From contig NZ_CAHJXN010000001.1 in the NCBI RefSeq assembly GCF_903645285.1, positions 226,001 through 290,000 of the forward strand: 64,000 bases of DNA, in the 5' to 3' direction. This DNA is from Streptococcus thalassemiae. Lineage in GTDB: Bacteria > Bacillota > Bacilli > Lactobacillales > Streptococcaceae. The notes beneath the pieces are model-generated. The model saw only the letters and a program-made list of their open reading frames with translations, ran no database searches and had not been told where the DNA came from. A program made the position numbers and the translations under genes. Shown here in pieces: positions 47,906 to 61,041 of the stretch; positions within the stretch are counted from its first letter, which is position 1; each line of letters opens with the position of its first letter.

Positions 47906-49147
47906 ATGAAAAAAATATGTTTAACTTTATTAACTGTCTCCCTTTTAGGAGGCGCTTCTACTGTTGCTGCTCAAGATTTTAATATTGCTGCAAAACATGC
48001 GATTGCTGTTGAGGCAAATACTGGTAAAATTCTCTATGAGAAGGATGCAACTCAGCCAGTCGAAATTGCTTCTATTACAAAACTACTTACAGTTTATCTT
48101 GTCTATGAGGCTCTAGAAAATGGAAGTATCACACTCTCCACCCCAGTAGATATCTCTGATTATCCTTATCAATTGACGACAAATTCTGAAGCCAGTAATG
48201 TTCCTATGGAGGCTCGTAATTATACCGTCGAACAACTACTGGAAGCAACTCTGGTATCTAGTGCCAACAGCGCCGCTATTGCCCTAGCTGAGAAAATTGC
48301 TGGCTCTGAAAAAAACTTCGTTGATATGATGCGGGCCAAACTCCTGGAATGGGGAATCAAAGATGCCACGGTTGTCAATACAACTGGTCTGAACAACGAA
48401 ACTCTCGGAGATAACATTTACCCAGGGTCTAATAAAGATGATGAAAATAAGCTCAGTGCTTATGATGTCGCTATCGTTGCCCGCAACCTCATCAAAAAAT
48501 ACCCACAAGTCTTGGAAATCACCAAAAAACCTTCTTCTACTTTTGCTGGAATGACAATTACTTCAACCAACTACATGTTAGAAGGTATGCCTGCTTACCG
48601 TGGTGGTTTTGATGGACTGAAAACAGGAACAACAGATAAGGCTGGAGAGTCTTTTGTTGGTACTACTGTCGAAAAAGGCATGAGAGTCATCACAGTTGTT
48701 TTAAATGCAGACCATCAAGACAATAATCCCTACGCTCGGTTTACAGCTACATCTTCCCTAATGGATTATATTTCTTCTACATTTACACTTCGCAAAATCG
48801 TTCAGCAAGGCGATGCCTATCAAGATAGCAAAGCCCCTGTACAAGATGGAAAAGAAGATACGGTAACTGCAGTGGCTCCAGAGGATATCTATCTAATCGA
48901 ACGTGTTGGAAATCAATCTTCCCAATCTGTTCAATTCACTCCCGATTCTAAAGCAATCCCAGCACCACTTGAAGCCGGAACAGTGGTTGGCCATCTGACT
49001 TATGAAGACAAGGACTTGATTGGTCAAGGTTACATCACCACAGAGCGCCCTAGTTTCGAAATGGTTGCAGAAAAGAAAATTGAAAAAGCCTTCTTCTTAA
49101 AAGTTTGGTGGAATCAGTTTATCCGATTTGTTAATGAGAAATTATAA
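47906..49147 (+). CDS. dacA: D-alanyl-D-alanine carboxypeptidase PBP3
   Basis: 413-residue low-molecular-mass penicillin-binding protein that trims stem pentapeptides. N-terminal signal peptide (about 1-22, cleavage near VAAQ), catalytic Ser56-x-x-Lys59 (SITK), Ser119-Ala-Asn121, KTG (about 239-241) and a C-terminal beta domain plus amphipathic membrane anchor (about 392-413). These positions fit the known PBP3 active site. Loss of PBP3 affects septum placement in pneumococcus. Confidence 0.96.
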   Translation: MKKICLTLLTVSLLGGASTVAAQDFNIAAKHAIAVEANTGKILYEKDATQPVEIASITKLLTVYLVYEALENGSITLSTPVDISDYPYQLTTNSEASNVPMEARNYTVEQLLEATLVSSANSAAIALAEKIAGSEKNFVDMMRAKLLEWGIKDATVVNTTGLNNETLGDNIYPGSNKDDENKLSAYDVAIVARNLIKKYPQVLEITKKPSSTFAGMTITSTNYMLEGMPAYRGGFDGLKTGTTDKAGESFVGTTVEKGMRVITVVLNADHQDNNPYARFTATSSLMDYISSTFTLRKIVQQGDAYQDSKAPVQDGKEDTVTAVAPEDIYLIERVGNQSSQSVQFTPDSKAIPAPLEAGTVVGHLTYEDKDLIGQGYITTERPSFEMVAEKKIEKAFFLKVWWNQFIRFVNEKL

Positions 49148-49178
49148 AAAAATCGCGATTTAAACCGCGATTTTTTTG
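49146..49178 (+). terminator. Terminator of dacA
   Basis: AAATCGCG/CGCGATTT-type stem followed by a T-run, right after the stop. Confidence 0.85.
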
Positions 49179-49221
49179 TTACAAGTTCATCTGCAAAATC
49201 TTTGATTTTGAATAAATCTAA

Positions 49222-49331
49222 TACTCAATGAAAATCAAAGAGCAAACTAGGAAGCTAGCCGCAGGTTGCTCAAAGCACCGCTTTGAGGTTGTAGATAAAG
49301 CTGACGTGTTTGGAGAGATTTTCGAAGAGTA
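49222..49331 (-). repeat. Degenerate BOX element (boxA and boxC, vestigial boxB)
   Basis: TACTCAATGAAAATC left end and TTCGAAGAGTA right end as in the other BOX copies, but only a partial boxB core (CAAAGCACCGCTTTG) and a shortened boxA. It lies between dacA and the end of the suf operon. Confidence 0.82.
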
Positions 49332-49343
49332 TAAAAACAAATT

Positions 49344-50756
49344 TTACCCAACTGATCCTTCCATTTCATAGCTGATCAAACGGTTCAGCTCAACAGCATA
49401 CTCCATTGGAAGTTCTTTTGTGAAGGGTTCCACAAATCCCATAACGATCATCTCAGTTGCCTCAGATTCTGACAATCCACGGCTCATGAGGTAATAGAGC
49501 TGTTCTTCTGAAATCTTAGATACCTTGGCTTCGTGTTCCAAAGCTACTTGCGAGTTGTGAATTTCATTAAATGGAATAGTATCTGATGCTGACAAGTCAT
49601 CCATGATAATGGTATCACATTCAATGTGAGAAACAGATTTCTTAGAGTTCTTATTAAAGGTTACTTGTCCACGGTAGTCAACCTTACCTCCACCTTTAGC
49701 GATGGATTTAGACACGATAGACGAGCTTGTATGTGGAGCATTGTGGATCATCTTAGCTCCAGTATCCTGGTGTTGCCCAGCATTGGCAAAGGCGATAGAG
49801 AGCATGGTACCACGCGCCCCTTCTCCATCAAGGTAAACTGATGGATATTTCATGGTAGTCTTTGCACCCAAGTTTCCATCAATCCACTCAACAGTGGCAT
49901 CCTTTTGAGCTTTAGCACGTTTCGTTACCAAGTTATAAACGTTATCAGACCAGTTTTGGATGGTTGTATAACGCATGTAAGCTCCGTCCAAGGCAAAAAT
50001 TTCTACGATGGCAGCATGTAAGCTGTTACTTGAATAAGTTGGTGCTGTACATCCTTCAACGTAGTGGACACTTGCTCCCTCATCAACGATAATCAGAGTA
50101 CGTTCAAACTGACCAGTATTTTCATTGTTGATACGGAAGTAGGTTTGAAGAGGAATATCCACTTTGACCCCTTTTGGTACGTAGATAAAGGTTCCACCTG
50201 ACCATACTGCTGAATTAAGGGCAGCCAACTTGTTATCTGTCGGCGGTACCAACTTAGCAAAGTATTGTTTAAACAAGTCTGGGTATTCTTTAAGAGCAGA
50301 ATCCGTATCTGTAAAGATGATACCTAACTTCTCAAATTCTTCCTTCATGTTGTGGTAAACTACTTCTGACTCGTACTGGGCAGAGGCACCGGCTAGATAA
50401 GCACGCTCAGCTTCTGGAATCCCGATACGTTCAAAGGTTTCTTTAATTTTTTCAGGCACATCATCCCAAGAACGAGCTGGCTTATCAGATGGTTTTTGGT
50501 AGTAGATCAAGTCATCAAAATCAATCTCTGACAAGTCTGCTCCCCAAGTTTGCATGGGCATTTTTTTAAAGGTTTCATAAGACTTCAAACGGAACTCTAA
50601 CATCCACTCAGGTTCTCCCTTAGCAGCTGATAGTTCACGAATGACATCTTCATTCAATCCTTTTCCTGTCGATAGGACAGGCTCTACATCATCATGGAAA
50701 CCAAATTTATATTCACCAAGATCAATTGGTTTTGGTTCTACTCTTTCTTCAGCCAT
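49344..50756 (-). CDS. sufB: Fe-S assembly scaffold SufB
   Basis: 470-residue SufB, partner of SufC and SufD in iron-sulfur cluster assembly. Beta-helix core with [12 protein letters not shown] (about 240-251), C-terminal [20 protein letters not shown] block (about 430-445). I start at ATG 50754-50756 ([16 protein letters not shown]) because AAAGGATATT precedes it. Last gene of the suf operon. Confidence 0.95.
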   Translation of the reverse strand: MAEERVEPKPIDLGEYKFGFHDDVEPVLSTGKGLNEDVIRELSAAKGEPEWMLEFRLKSYETFKKMPMQTWGADLSEIDFDDLIYYQKPSDKPARSWDDVPEKIKETFERIGIPEAERAYLAGASAQYESEVVYHNMKEEFEKLGIIFTDTDSALKEYPDLFKQYFAKLVPPTDNKLAALNSAVWSGGTFIYVPKGVKVDIPLQTYFRINNENTGQFERTLIIVDEGASVHYVEGCTAPTYSSNSLHAAIVEIFALDGAYMRYTTIQNWSDNVYNLVTKRAKAQKDATVEWIDGNLGAKTTMKYPSVYLDGEGARGTMLSIAFANAGQHQDTGAKMIHNAPHTSSSIVSKSIAKGGGKVDYRGQVTFNKNSKKSVSHIECDTIIMDDLSASDTIPFNEIHNSQVALEHEAKVSKISEEQLYYLMSRGLSESEATEMIVMGFVEPFTKELPMEYAVELNRLISYEMEGSVG

Positions 50757-50813
50757 AATATCCTTTCTTTCATTCTTCATTTCTACTGATTCATAAGACA
50801 AAAGAAACTTGTC

Positions 50814-53740
<2,927 letters not shown>

Positions 53741-53767
53741 TTACTTCTCCTAAAAGATACGAGGGAA

Positions 53768-54538
53768 TTACAATTCTTCCTTGTAGTCGTAGCCAAGTTC
53801 TTCAGCTAGTTTTGCGTATCCTTCACGTTCCAAACGCGCAGCCAATTCTGGACCACCAGAAAGGACAACACGACCTTCCATCATCACGTGTACCACGTCT
53901 GGTGTGATGTAGTTCAAAAGACGTTGGTAGTGAGTGATAATCATAGCACCAAAACCTTCACCACGCATGGCATTGACACCTTTCGATACAACTTTAAGAG
54001 CGTCAATATCAAGACCAGAGTCAATCTCATCTAAAAGGGCAAATGTTGGTTCCAACATCAAGAGTTGAAGAATTTCATTACGTTTTTTCTCACCACCAGA
54101 GAAGCCTTCGTTGAGGTAACGCTCTGCCATTTCTTCTTTCATGTTGAGCAATTCCATTTTTTCATCTAGTTTAGTAATAAACTCACGAACTGAAATCTTC
54201 TCATCATCTTCTTTACCAGCATTCATAGCGGCACGAAGAAATTCAGCGTTGGTAATTCCAGGAATTTCTGATGGGTATTGCATAGCAAGGAAAAGTCCCA
54301 TACGCGCACGCTCGTCAACTTCCAACTCAAGGATGTTTACGCCATCAAATAAGACTTCACCTTTGGTTACTTCATAGTTTGGATTTCCCATAATAGCGGC
54401 AGAAAGAGTTGATTTACCAGTACCATTTGGCCCCATGATAGCGGCAATTTCTCCTGTTTTCAGGGTCAGGTTCACCCCTTTTAAAATTTCTTTTCCTTCA
54501 ATCTCAACGTGAAGATCTTTGATCTCTAATACTGACAT
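53768..54538 (-). CDS. sufC: Fe-S assembly ATPase SufC
   Basis: 256-residue ABC-type ATPase. Walker A GPNGTGKST (about 35-43), signature LNEGFSGGEKKRNEIL (about 140-155), Walker B FALLDEIDSGLD. Start MSVLEIKDLHVEIEG, preceded by GAAAGGAAC. First gene of sufCDSUB. Confidence 0.95.
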   Translation of the reverse strand: MSVLEIKDLHVEIEGKEILKGVNLTLKTGEIAAIMGPNGTGKSTLSAAIMGNPNYEVTKGEVLFDGVNILELEVDERARMGLFLAMQYPSEIPGITNAEFLRAAMNAGKEDDEKISVREFITKLDEKMELLNMKEEMAERYLNEGFSGGEKKRNEILQLLMLEPTFALLDEIDSGLDIDALKVVSKGVNAMRGEGFGAMIITHYQRLLNYITPDVVHVMMEGRVVLSGGPELAARLEREGYAKLAEELGYDYKEEL

Positions 54539-54616
54539 GATAGTTCCTTTCTTTTTCAAGACTTTTACAGTACTTACTAGAAAAACGTCTGATTTCCCCA
54601 GAAATAGAGTAAAAGG

Positions 54617-54645
54617 TCTATAAATATACTTTTATAGTATAACAA
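54617..54645 (-). promoter_or_regulatory. Candidate suf operon promoter
   Basis: Minus strand TTGTTA (54640-54645), 17-base spacer, TATAGA (54617-54622); the spacer holds a TATACT-N5-AGTATA dyad that could be an operator. Confidence 0.45.
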
Positions 54646-54667
54646 AAAAAAGCCTAAAAGGCTTTGA
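54643..54667 (-). terminator. Terminator between dnaX-side unit and suf operon
   Basis: Minus strand AAGCC-TTTT-AGGCTT, then a T-run of eight. Confidence 0.75.
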
Positions 54668-54687
54668 TTTTGTCTGGAAGCTGAGGG

Positions 54688-54882
54688 CTAGTCTTTCCTA
54701 TTAAAATGCTGATCGATGACATCAACGATTTTGCCCATCACATAACTGACTCGGAAATTTCTGAAGAGCAAAATGGCCCAAAAGGCTGCCATAATATAGC
54801 GACCAGTCATCCAGGCTTCATTGAAAAAATAGGTCTCAGCAGCTGTGAACAGCGCCATAATAATAAATTGTTGTTTATTCAT
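54688..54882 (-). CDS. DUF3272 family small membrane protein
   Basis: 64-residue protein with two predicted membrane helices (about 5-22 and 27-42) and an amphipathic tail. It fits the streptococcal DUF3272 family. No function known. It lies 27 bases downstream of dnaX on the same strand and ends before a terminator. Confidence 0.72.
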   Translation of the reverse strand: MNKQQFIIMALFTAAETYFFNEAWMTGRYIMAAFWAILLFRNFRVSYVMGKIVDVIDQHFNRKD

Positions 54883-54909
54883 AAACTTATTGTATCATGA
54901 AATCTTTCT

Positions 54910-56565
54910 TTAGTCTTCCTCTACCTTCACTTTATCAGCCAAAAATTCAAATCCTTCTGGAATCAGACTTTCTTCTGCTTCTTTTTCAGTTTGAGAAGAT
55001 TTGGCTTTGGCTGAAAAGGCTGCGCGAACTTCTTTCCATTCCTCCATGGAAATAGCTAAAATCTCAGGTGAAAAACCTGCCGCCTGACTGAGGATGTTAC
55101 CAAACATGGCGTTGAGATTATCTCGTTTCATGGTTTGACCAGCATTGAAGTTAGACTCAAAAGCAAGAATAGCATGGTGTTCATTGGCCGCAACCGGTTG
55201 AGATCCAACTAGCAGAGCCTTATCAGGACCACCTAGACTTTCAATTACCTCTCCCCAGGCATTCTGCAAACGAATCAGGTTTTGACGTGCTAAATCAGGA
55301 TTTTCGACAGCCTCTTGTAAGATAGATTGAACTTTATTGCGATCCACACGATAGACTGTCTTGCCTGTTGCTGGGCGACTAGGAGCTGGATTTGTTGGCT
55401 TGGGCACAGTTCCCACGTTTGCGAGTTCTTGTTTGAGACGTGTCACTTCCTGTCTCAGCGAAGCAATTTCATGTTCAACTGCCCCTGATAGAGCTAGTTC
55501 AGGCTTAATTTCCGCTAAACGAATGGTCATCATTTCAGCATAAATCTTGGGCTGCAAACTAGACTTAATATCTGCTAAACTGACTGTCGCTAAGCGAATC
55601 ATTTCAAACAGATTTTCTTGAGGAAGTGCCAAATTCTCTACAAAGACTGGACTATGATGAGTGTTTTCTCCTCCTGTTTGAACAATTAACAAGTCTCTTA
55701 AATAGTGCAAAAGGTCGGTCACAAAACGAGTCATGCTCTTACCATTATCAAAGAGAAGATTCAAGCAAGACAAAGCCTTGGGAACATCCTGTTGAGATAA
55801 GGCGGCCACATAATCATCCAAGGCTGATAGACTAATGGTACCAGTAATTTCTTCAGAGATGGCAGTCGTCAACTCGTTTCCCTGTGTCAAACTCAGGGCT
55901 TGATCCAAAATAGACAAGGCATCTCGCATCCCACCTTCAGCCCGTCTGGCAATGATTTCAACGGCCTCTGGTTCAGAACTGATATTTTCTTTTTCTAAGA
56001 TATAGCGGATATGTTTCTTAATATCCTGTGTCTTAATCGATTTAAACTCGAAACGTTGCACACGGGATAGAATAGTGGCAGGTATCTTGTGCAATTCAGT
56101 AGTAGCTAAAATAAAGACCACATTCTGTGTTGGCTCTTCCAGCGTCTTTAGGAGGGCATTAAAAGCCCCTGTAGACAGCATGTGAACCTCATCTATGATA
56201 TAAACCTTATAACGAGCAAGGCTAGGCGCATAGGTAGATTTATCACGAATTTCACGGATTTCATCCACCCCGTTATTAGAGGCCGCATCCATTTCGATGA
56301 CATCTTCTAAACTACCGTCCGTCACTGCCTGACAAATATAGCAGTTATTACAAGGTTCACCACCCACTTGATTTGGGCAGTTCATAGCCTTGGCAAAGAT
56401 CTTGGCTACACTGGTTTTTCCCGTTCCCCGTGGACCAGAAAAAAGATAAGCATGACTTATTTTCTCTTGCTCCACTGCTTGTTTAAGAGTCTTAGCCACA
56501 ACTTCTTGACCAACCAACTGGGAGAAGTTTTGACTTCTATATTTTCGATAAAGTGCTTGATACAT
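54910..56565 (-). CDS. dnaX: DNA polymerase III subunits gamma/tau
   Basis: 551-residue clamp-loader subunit. Walker A SGPRGTGKTS (about 44-53), zinc Cys cluster (C64 region, CPN...CNNCYIC), Walker B IIDEVHML, sensor arginine in SRVQRFEF. The C-terminal tau part (about 360-551) contacts polymerase. Start at ATG 56563-56565 ([14 protein letters not shown]), which overlaps the stop of the upstream gene by one base. Confidence 0.95.
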   Translation of the reverse strand: MYQALYRKYRSQNFSQLVGQEVVAKTLKQAVEQEKISHAYLFSGPRGTGKTSVAKIFAKAMNCPNQVGGEPCNNCYICQAVTDGSLEDVIEMDAASNNGVDEIREIRDKSTYAPSLARYKVYIIDEVHMLSTGAFNALLKTLEEPTQNVVFILATTELHKIPATILSRVQRFEFKSIKTQDIKKHIRYILEKENISSEPEAVEIIARRAEGGMRDALSILDQALSLTQGNELTTAISEEITGTISLSALDDYVAALSQQDVPKALSCLNLLFDNGKSMTRFVTDLLHYLRDLLIVQTGGENTHHSPVFVENLALPQENLFEMIRLATVSLADIKSSLQPKIYAEMMTIRLAEIKPELALSGAVEHEIASLRQEVTRLKQELANVGTVPKPTNPAPSRPATGKTVYRVDRNKVQSILQEAVENPDLARQNLIRLQNAWGEVIESLGGPDKALLVGSQPVAANEHHAILAFESNFNAGQTMKRDNLNAMFGNILSQAAGFSPEILAISMEEWKEVRAAFSAKAKSSQTEKEAEESLIPEGFEFLADKVKVEED

Positions 56566-57062
56566 TAAGATTTTTCCCCAAACATTGTAAAGTCCCATTC
56601 TGTCTTTTCAAGCAAAATCGCGACAAATTGTTCCAAATAATCTCGATCCGTTGCATCGTAATCCTCAATCTCTGAAGAATCCAAATCCAGAACCCCAAGT
56701 AACTGACCATTCTTCATCATCGGTACCACAATTTCACTTTTAGCTAGACTGTCACAAGAAATATAGTTGGGATAGGTCGTCACATCTCCAACAATAACAG
56801 TTTCCTGAAAGTGAGCTGCCTCACCACAAACGCCCTTGCCTAGTGCAATACGGATACAGGAAACACCTCCTTGGAAGGGACCTAAAACCAATTCCTTTCC
56901 ATCGAACAAATAAAAGCCTGCAAATACAGTATCAGGAAAGCGTGATTTTATGAGAGCACTGGCGTTGGAAAGATTAGCCAAAACATTAGTTTCGCCTTCC
57001 AATAGGAAGGACAATTCTTCATTTAACATTTGATAATGTGATTGTTTTTCTGATTTTAACAT
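56565..57062 (-). CDS. Free methionine-(R)-sulfoxide reductase (GAF domain)
   Basis: 165-residue single-GAF-domain protein of the fRMsr type. Three conserved Cys are in register: Cys69 (GVSCIRI), Cys79 (GVCGEAA) and Cys103 (ISCDS). They form the catalytic and resolving set for reducing free Met-R-sulfoxide. Overlaps dnaX by one base (TAATG). Protection against oxidative damage is consistent with H2O2-producing streptococci. Confidence 0.9.
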   Translation of the reverse strand: MLKSEKQSHYQMLNEELSFLLEGETNVLANLSNASALIKSRFPDTVFAGFYLFDGKELVLGPFQGGVSCIRIALGKGVCGEAAHFQETVIVGDVTTYPNYISCDSLAKSEIVVPMMKNGQLLGVLDLDSSEIEDYDATDRDYLEQFVAILLEKTEWDFTMFGEKS

Positions 57063-57099
57063 AGAACTATTATATCAAAAAAGGAGCAGAGACAAAAGA

Positions 57100-57130
57100 A
57101 AAATCCCTTGTTTAGTAAACAAAGGATTTT
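57100..57130 (-). terminator. Terminator of rpsA
   Basis: Interrupted stem ATCC(T)TTGTTTA/TAAACAAGGGAT on the minus strand, followed by TTTTTC. Confidence 0.7.
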
Positions 57131-57147
57131 GTGAATTTTCAATTTGA

Positions 57148-58350
57148 TTAAAGTTCGATATCACCAAACAAATCAGCCATTGAGAATCCTGTTTGTGTTT
57201 CTGGAAGTTCAAAATCACGTTTTTCTTGACGTTTTGGACGACGTGGACGAGCAGCACGTTTTTCTTCTTTTTGTCCTTCTTCTTGAGCTGGACGCTCTTC
57301 AAGAGCTTTGATAGAAAGTGATACGCGCTCTGCATCTGCGTTAACTTCAAGAACTTTAACTTTAACTTCTTGACCAACTTTAAGAGCTTCTTTAGGATTT
57401 TCAATACGTTTGTGTGAGATTTGTGATACGTGAACAAGTCCATCGATACCTGGCAATACTTCAACAAATGCACCGAAGTCAGTCAAACGTTTAACTGTTC
57501 CTTCTACTACATCACCTTTAGCCAATTTTTGCTCAACGCCATCCCATGGTCCAGGTGTTGTTGCTTTAAGTGAAAGTGATACACGTCCTTCTTCTTCGTT
57601 AAGATCAAGGATTTTCACTTCAATTTCTTCACCAACAGTTACAACTGATTTTGGTGATACGTTACGTTCGTGTGACAATTCAGTCAAGTGAACCAATCCG
57701 TCAACACCACCAAGGTCGATGAAAGCACCGAAGCTTGTGATACGAGCAACTTTACCAGTTACAACATCACCAACAGCCAATTTACCGAATACTTCAGCAC
57801 GAGCTGCTGCTGTAGCTGCTTCAACAACTTCACGACGTGAAAGGATGAAGCGGTTTTCTTTAGCGTCAACTTCTTTGATTTTAGCCTCAAATTCTTGACC
57901 TACAAAACGCTCAGTGTTACGTACGAAACGAGTATCCAACATTGAAGCTGGGATAAATCCACGAACACCTTCAAATTCTACTGAAAGTCCACCTTTAACG
58001 GCACGAGTTCCTTTAACAGTAACAACTTCTTCTTCGCGACCAACAAGTTTGTCCCATGCTTTGCGAGCTTCAAGGCGTTTTTTAGATACAAGGTATGTAA
58101 CTGTATCAGTATCTTTACCAACTACTTGACGAAGTACAAGAACATCCAATACTTCTCCTACTTTAACAAAGTCATTGATATCTGCATCGCGATCATTTGT
58201 CAATTCGCGAAGAGTCAAGACACCTTCAACACCAGTTCCAGAGATTGCAACGTTAGCTTGAGTCGCATCAACTGTCAATACTTCAGCACTAACAACATCA
58301 CCAGTCTCAACTTGGCTAACGCTATTTAGCAAATCTTCAAATTCGTTCAT
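57148..58350 (-). CDS. rpsA: 30S ribosomal protein S1
   Basis: 400-residue S1 with four S1 RNA-binding domains (about 15-90, 105-175, 190-265, 275-350) and a Lys/Arg-rich C-terminal tail. The domain signature VDGLVHLTELSHERN/IDGLVHVSQISHKRI is repeated. Shorter than the six-domain S1 of E. coli, as usual in Firmicutes. A hairpin (AATCAAG...CTTGACA) lies in its leader. Confidence 0.95.
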   Translation of the reverse strand: MNEFEDLLNSVSQVETGDVVSAEVLTVDATQANVAISGTGVEGVLTLRELTNDRDADINDFVKVGEVLDVLVLRQVVGKDTDTVTYLVSKKRLEARKAWDKLVGREEEVVTVKGTRAVKGGLSVEFEGVRGFIPASMLDTRFVRNTERFVGQEFEAKIKEVDAKENRFILSRREVVEAATAAARAEVFGKLAVGDVVTGKVARITSFGAFIDLGGVDGLVHLTELSHERNVSPKSVVTVGEEIEVKILDLNEEEGRVSLSLKATTPGPWDGVEQKLAKGDVVEGTVKRLTDFGAFVEVLPGIDGLVHVSQISHKRIENPKEALKVGQEVKVKVLEVNADAERVSLSIKALEERPAQEEGQKEEKRAARPRRPKRQEKRDFELPETQTGFSMADLFGDIEL

Positions 58351-58512
58351 CTAAAAAATCCTCCAACAATCAAGTTTTTTCTTAAACTTGACATACTTAT
58401 AATTTTTTTCCTAAGCACCCGCAAGGACATGTTCATATCGTTCACGTCTTTCAATTATAAAAATAAAATACCCTAAGATATTTTGCTTTTTATCTTGATT
58501 ATTACCTAAGAA

Positions 58513-58584
58513 CTGGGGTAGCTGGATTCGAACCAACGCATGAGGGAGTCAAAGTCCCTTGCCTTACCGCTTGGCTATACCCCA
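58513..58584 (-). tRNA. tRNA-Gln (TTG)
   Basis: 72 nt; anticodon loop CTTTGAC reads TTG; acceptor TGGGGTA/TACCCCA; T-arm GTTGG-TTCGAAT-CCAGC. Confidence 0.95.
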
Positions 58585-58593
58585 TTGATGAAA

Positions 58594-58674
58594 TGGAGAG
58601 AGAGGGATTCGAACCCCCGAACCCGAAGGAGCGGATTTACAGTCCGCCGCGTTTAGCCTCTTCGCTATCTCTCC
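58594..58674 (-). tRNA. tRNA-Tyr (GTA)
   Basis: 81 nt with long variable arm; anticodon loop CTGTAAA reads GTA; acceptor GGAGAGA/TCTCTCC. Nine bases upstream of tRNA-Gln, cotranscribed. Confidence 0.95.
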
Positions 58675-58691
58675 TACAATCAACATGGACT

Positions 58692-58720
58692 ATTATATCA
58701 TGAAAATTTCAAAAAAACAA
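58692..58720 (-). promoter_or_regulatory. Promoter of the tRNA-Tyr-Gln pair
   Basis: Minus strand TTGTTT (58715-58720), 17-base spacer, TATAAT (58692-58697). Confidence 0.65.
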
Positions 58721-58723
58721 GAC

Positions 58724-58954
58724 TTATTTTGCTAAATTATAATTTTCAATCAAAATTTCCACAGCTTTTTCCAATTTTTTATAAAAACTATCGACATTCC
58801 CATTCTTTATGATGGCAAATTGTCCATCTAATTCGGCAATTTCTCCGATAACTTTTTTACCAATGGTCAAGATATAGCCTTCAAAACTGTCTTTTCCAAC
58901 ATTAACTTTGGCATCTGCTACTTGAATTTCGATTTTTTTATCTTTCTTGCTCAT
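58724..58954 (-). CDS. DUF2969 family protein
   Basis: 76-residue soluble protein of the DUF2969 family: KKIEIQVADAKV beta-rich start, EIAELDGQFAIIK turn, C-terminal helix. Conserved in streptococci and lactobacilli, function unknown. GAGAGG precedes the ATG. Confidence 0.8.
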   Translation of the reverse strand: MSKKDKKIEIQVADAKVNVGKDSFEGYILTIGKKVIGEIAELDGQFAIIKNGNVDSFYKKLEKAVEILIENYNLAK

Positions 58955-59007
58955 TTCATACCTCTCTTCACTTTTTCTATTTTACAAGAAAATCCTAAAA
59001 CTAGCAA

Positions 59008-59046
59008 GAAAAAACTCTATATCAGGCTTGTCTGACATAGAGTTTT
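59008..59046 (-). terminator. Terminator of the peptide-binding lipoprotein gene
   Basis: Minus strand AAAACTCTATGTCAG...CTGATATAGAGTTTT followed by TTC. Confidence 0.78.
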
Positions 59047-59051
59047 CTGCT

Positions 59052-61019
59052 TTATTTAACATGTTTTTCTAGTTCTTTTTGATATTTGCTATTGGATTCC
59101 AATTTTTCTTTTTGCCATTTTTTAAGAGCTTCGTCATATTCTTTTGTTGTAACGATATCTTTTTGCAATTTCATTCCTTTAAAGATATATGGGTCACCTT
59201 TAATACCAACTTGTGAGTATGGTTTTGAGAATGGCACGACATTACTTACAACTGGAGAACCACCGGATGAAGCTGTTGGCATCAATAATGAACTATCTGT
59301 CAACCAAGCTTGAGCTTTGGCATATTTTTCATATCTCTTCTCTAAGTCAGTGGTCTCAGAAACAGCATCTTCTAACAATTTCTTATATTGATCCAAACCA
59401 AGTTTAGCGACAACATCCTTATCTTTTCCTTTCGTAATACCAAGGTGTTTCATGGCAGAACCAGATTTTGGATCCATAATATTCAAGTAAGACGCTGGAT
59501 CTTGATAGCTTGGAGCCCATCCTGTACTGTTCAAATCATAGTCTTTTTGAGAAGGAACACGCGCTTGTGATGTAATGGTTTCTTTTTCATTATCTGTCAT
59601 TTGAAGTACATCGATGACAACATTTTCAGCACCAAGAGTTGATTCAATAGACTGTTTGAAAGAGTTGCTTTGTTGAACGGCGATAGTATCTGTTTGTTCA
59701 ACCGGGACATCCAAGTGAATTGGGAAAGTTACCCCTTTAGATTCCAGGTCTTTCTTAGCTTTTTCGAAAGCAACTTTAGCCTTGTCAGGGTTGTAGATAG
59801 AATCCTTACCGTCAACTAGCTCAACACCTTTCCATTGGTCACCATAGTTCACCAACTCTGCTTGAGCGATTTGACCAAAGTTCTTACCACCTGCTTGTAC
59901 GAAGTTATCTGGAACAAGACTGTTACGAATAATCTTGTCCGCACCGTCTTCACCATTTAGCTGGGCAGCATAAGAATGGCGGTTGAAGGCAAAGTTGATA
60001 GCCTGACGGAAGTCCTTATTAAGCATAGCTTCTTTTGTAGAAGTCTTTTGTTCTTCACTTGTTTTCGCAGTTTTATTGTATGATTGACGATTTACGTTAA
60101 AGGTGAAGTAATAACTACTTGAGTCCTGTGGGCTATAAGTAATTTTATCTCCGTATTGTTCCAAAGTTGAAGCAAAGTTTGAGCTACTTGGGAAGAGACG
60201 GGCTGTCGTATAGGCACCTGAAGAGAAGCTACGAATCAACGATTCCTGATCTGAACCATCGTAGTAGGTCAATTTAATCTTCTCAATTTTAACATTTTCT
60301 TTATCCCAGTAATTTGGATTTTTTTCATATTCAATCAACGATTTAGAAGTCAATGTTTTTAAGAAATAAGGACCATTGTAGAGAATACCTGCTGGGCTAA
60401 CCTCTCCGTAATTCTTTCCTGATGCCTTTAAAAACTCTTCATTTACAGGCAACATCGTCGCTGTTGTAACTTTTGAATTCCAGAAACTTTCTGGCGCATT
60501 CAATGTATACTCAACCGTGTAGTCATCCAAAGCTTTAACACCAACTGTAGAGAAATCATTGGTTTCACCAGTCATATAGGCGTCCAAGCCTTTGATTGAA
60601 TTTTGGATGAGAGAGACACCGTCTGACTTGCCATCAGCCACGTGTTTTAGTCCTGTCACAAAGTCATGGGCTGTTACTTCTGCGTATTCTTCGCCTTCTG
60701 ATGTGTACCATTTCACTCCTTTACGAAGTTTATAGGTATAAGTCAATCCATCTTTTGAGACAGACCAATCCTCAGCCAAAGAAGGAATAACATTACCATA
60801 TTTATCATTTTCCATCAAACCATCAACGACATTCCCGATAATATCTGTTGTGGATGTACGCGTTGCTATGCTGTAGTCCAAGGATGCTGGATCCACTGCA
60901 TAGACATAAGAAAATGTTGTCGGAGCATCTGCTTCTTTATCAGCTTTTCCACAGGCTGCTAAAAGAGCTGTTGTGCTTAGGATAAGTCCTGTTGTTAAAA
61001 TCCACTTTTTCGATTTCAT
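59052..61019 (-). CDS. Oligopeptide-binding lipoprotein (AliA/AliB/AmiA-like)
   Basis: 655-residue ABC-transporter solute-binding lipoprotein. Lipobox LLAAC with Cys23, SBP family 5 domain with the signature region around SLAEDWSVSKDGLTYTYKLRKGVKW (about 80-104). It captures oligopeptides for the Ami permease and also senses peptides. No permease or ATPase is encoded next to it, as is usual for the stand-alone Ali proteins of pneumococcus. A full-length frame is present here; some reference pneumococci carry a broken copy at this place, to my recollection. The start MKSKKWILTTG follows AAGGGAG. Confidence 0.88.
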   Translation of the reverse strand: MKSKKWILTTGLILSTTALLAACGKADKEADAPTTFSYVYAVDPASLDYSIATRTSTTDIIGNVVDGLMENDKYGNVIPSLAEDWSVSKDGLTYTYKLRKGVKWYTSEGEEYAEVTAHDFVTGLKHVADGKSDGVSLIQNSIKGLDAYMTGETNDFSTVGVKALDDYTVEYTLNAPESFWNSKVTTATMLPVNEEFLKASGKNYGEVSPAGILYNGPYFLKTLTSKSLIEYEKNPNYWDKENVKIEKIKLTYYDGSDQESLIRSFSSGAYTTARLFPSSSNFASTLEQYGDKITYSPQDSSSYYFTFNVNRQSYNKTAKTSEEQKTSTKEAMLNKDFRQAINFAFNRHSYAAQLNGEDGADKIIRNSLVPDNFVQAGGKNFGQIAQAELVNYGDQWKGVELVDGKDSIYNPDKAKVAFEKAKKDLESKGVTFPIHLDVPVEQTDTIAVQQSNSFKQSIESTLGAENVVIDVLQMTDNEKETITSQARVPSQKDYDLNSTGWAPSYQDPASYLNIMDPKSGSAMKHLGITKGKDKDVVAKLGLDQYKKLLEDAVSETTDLEKRYEKYAKAQAWLTDSSLLMPTASSGGSPVVSNVVPFSKPYSQVGIKGDPYIFKGMKLQKDIVTTKEYDEALKKWQKEKLESNSKYQKELEKHVK

Positions 61020-61041
61020 AAAAATCTCCCTTAATATATTT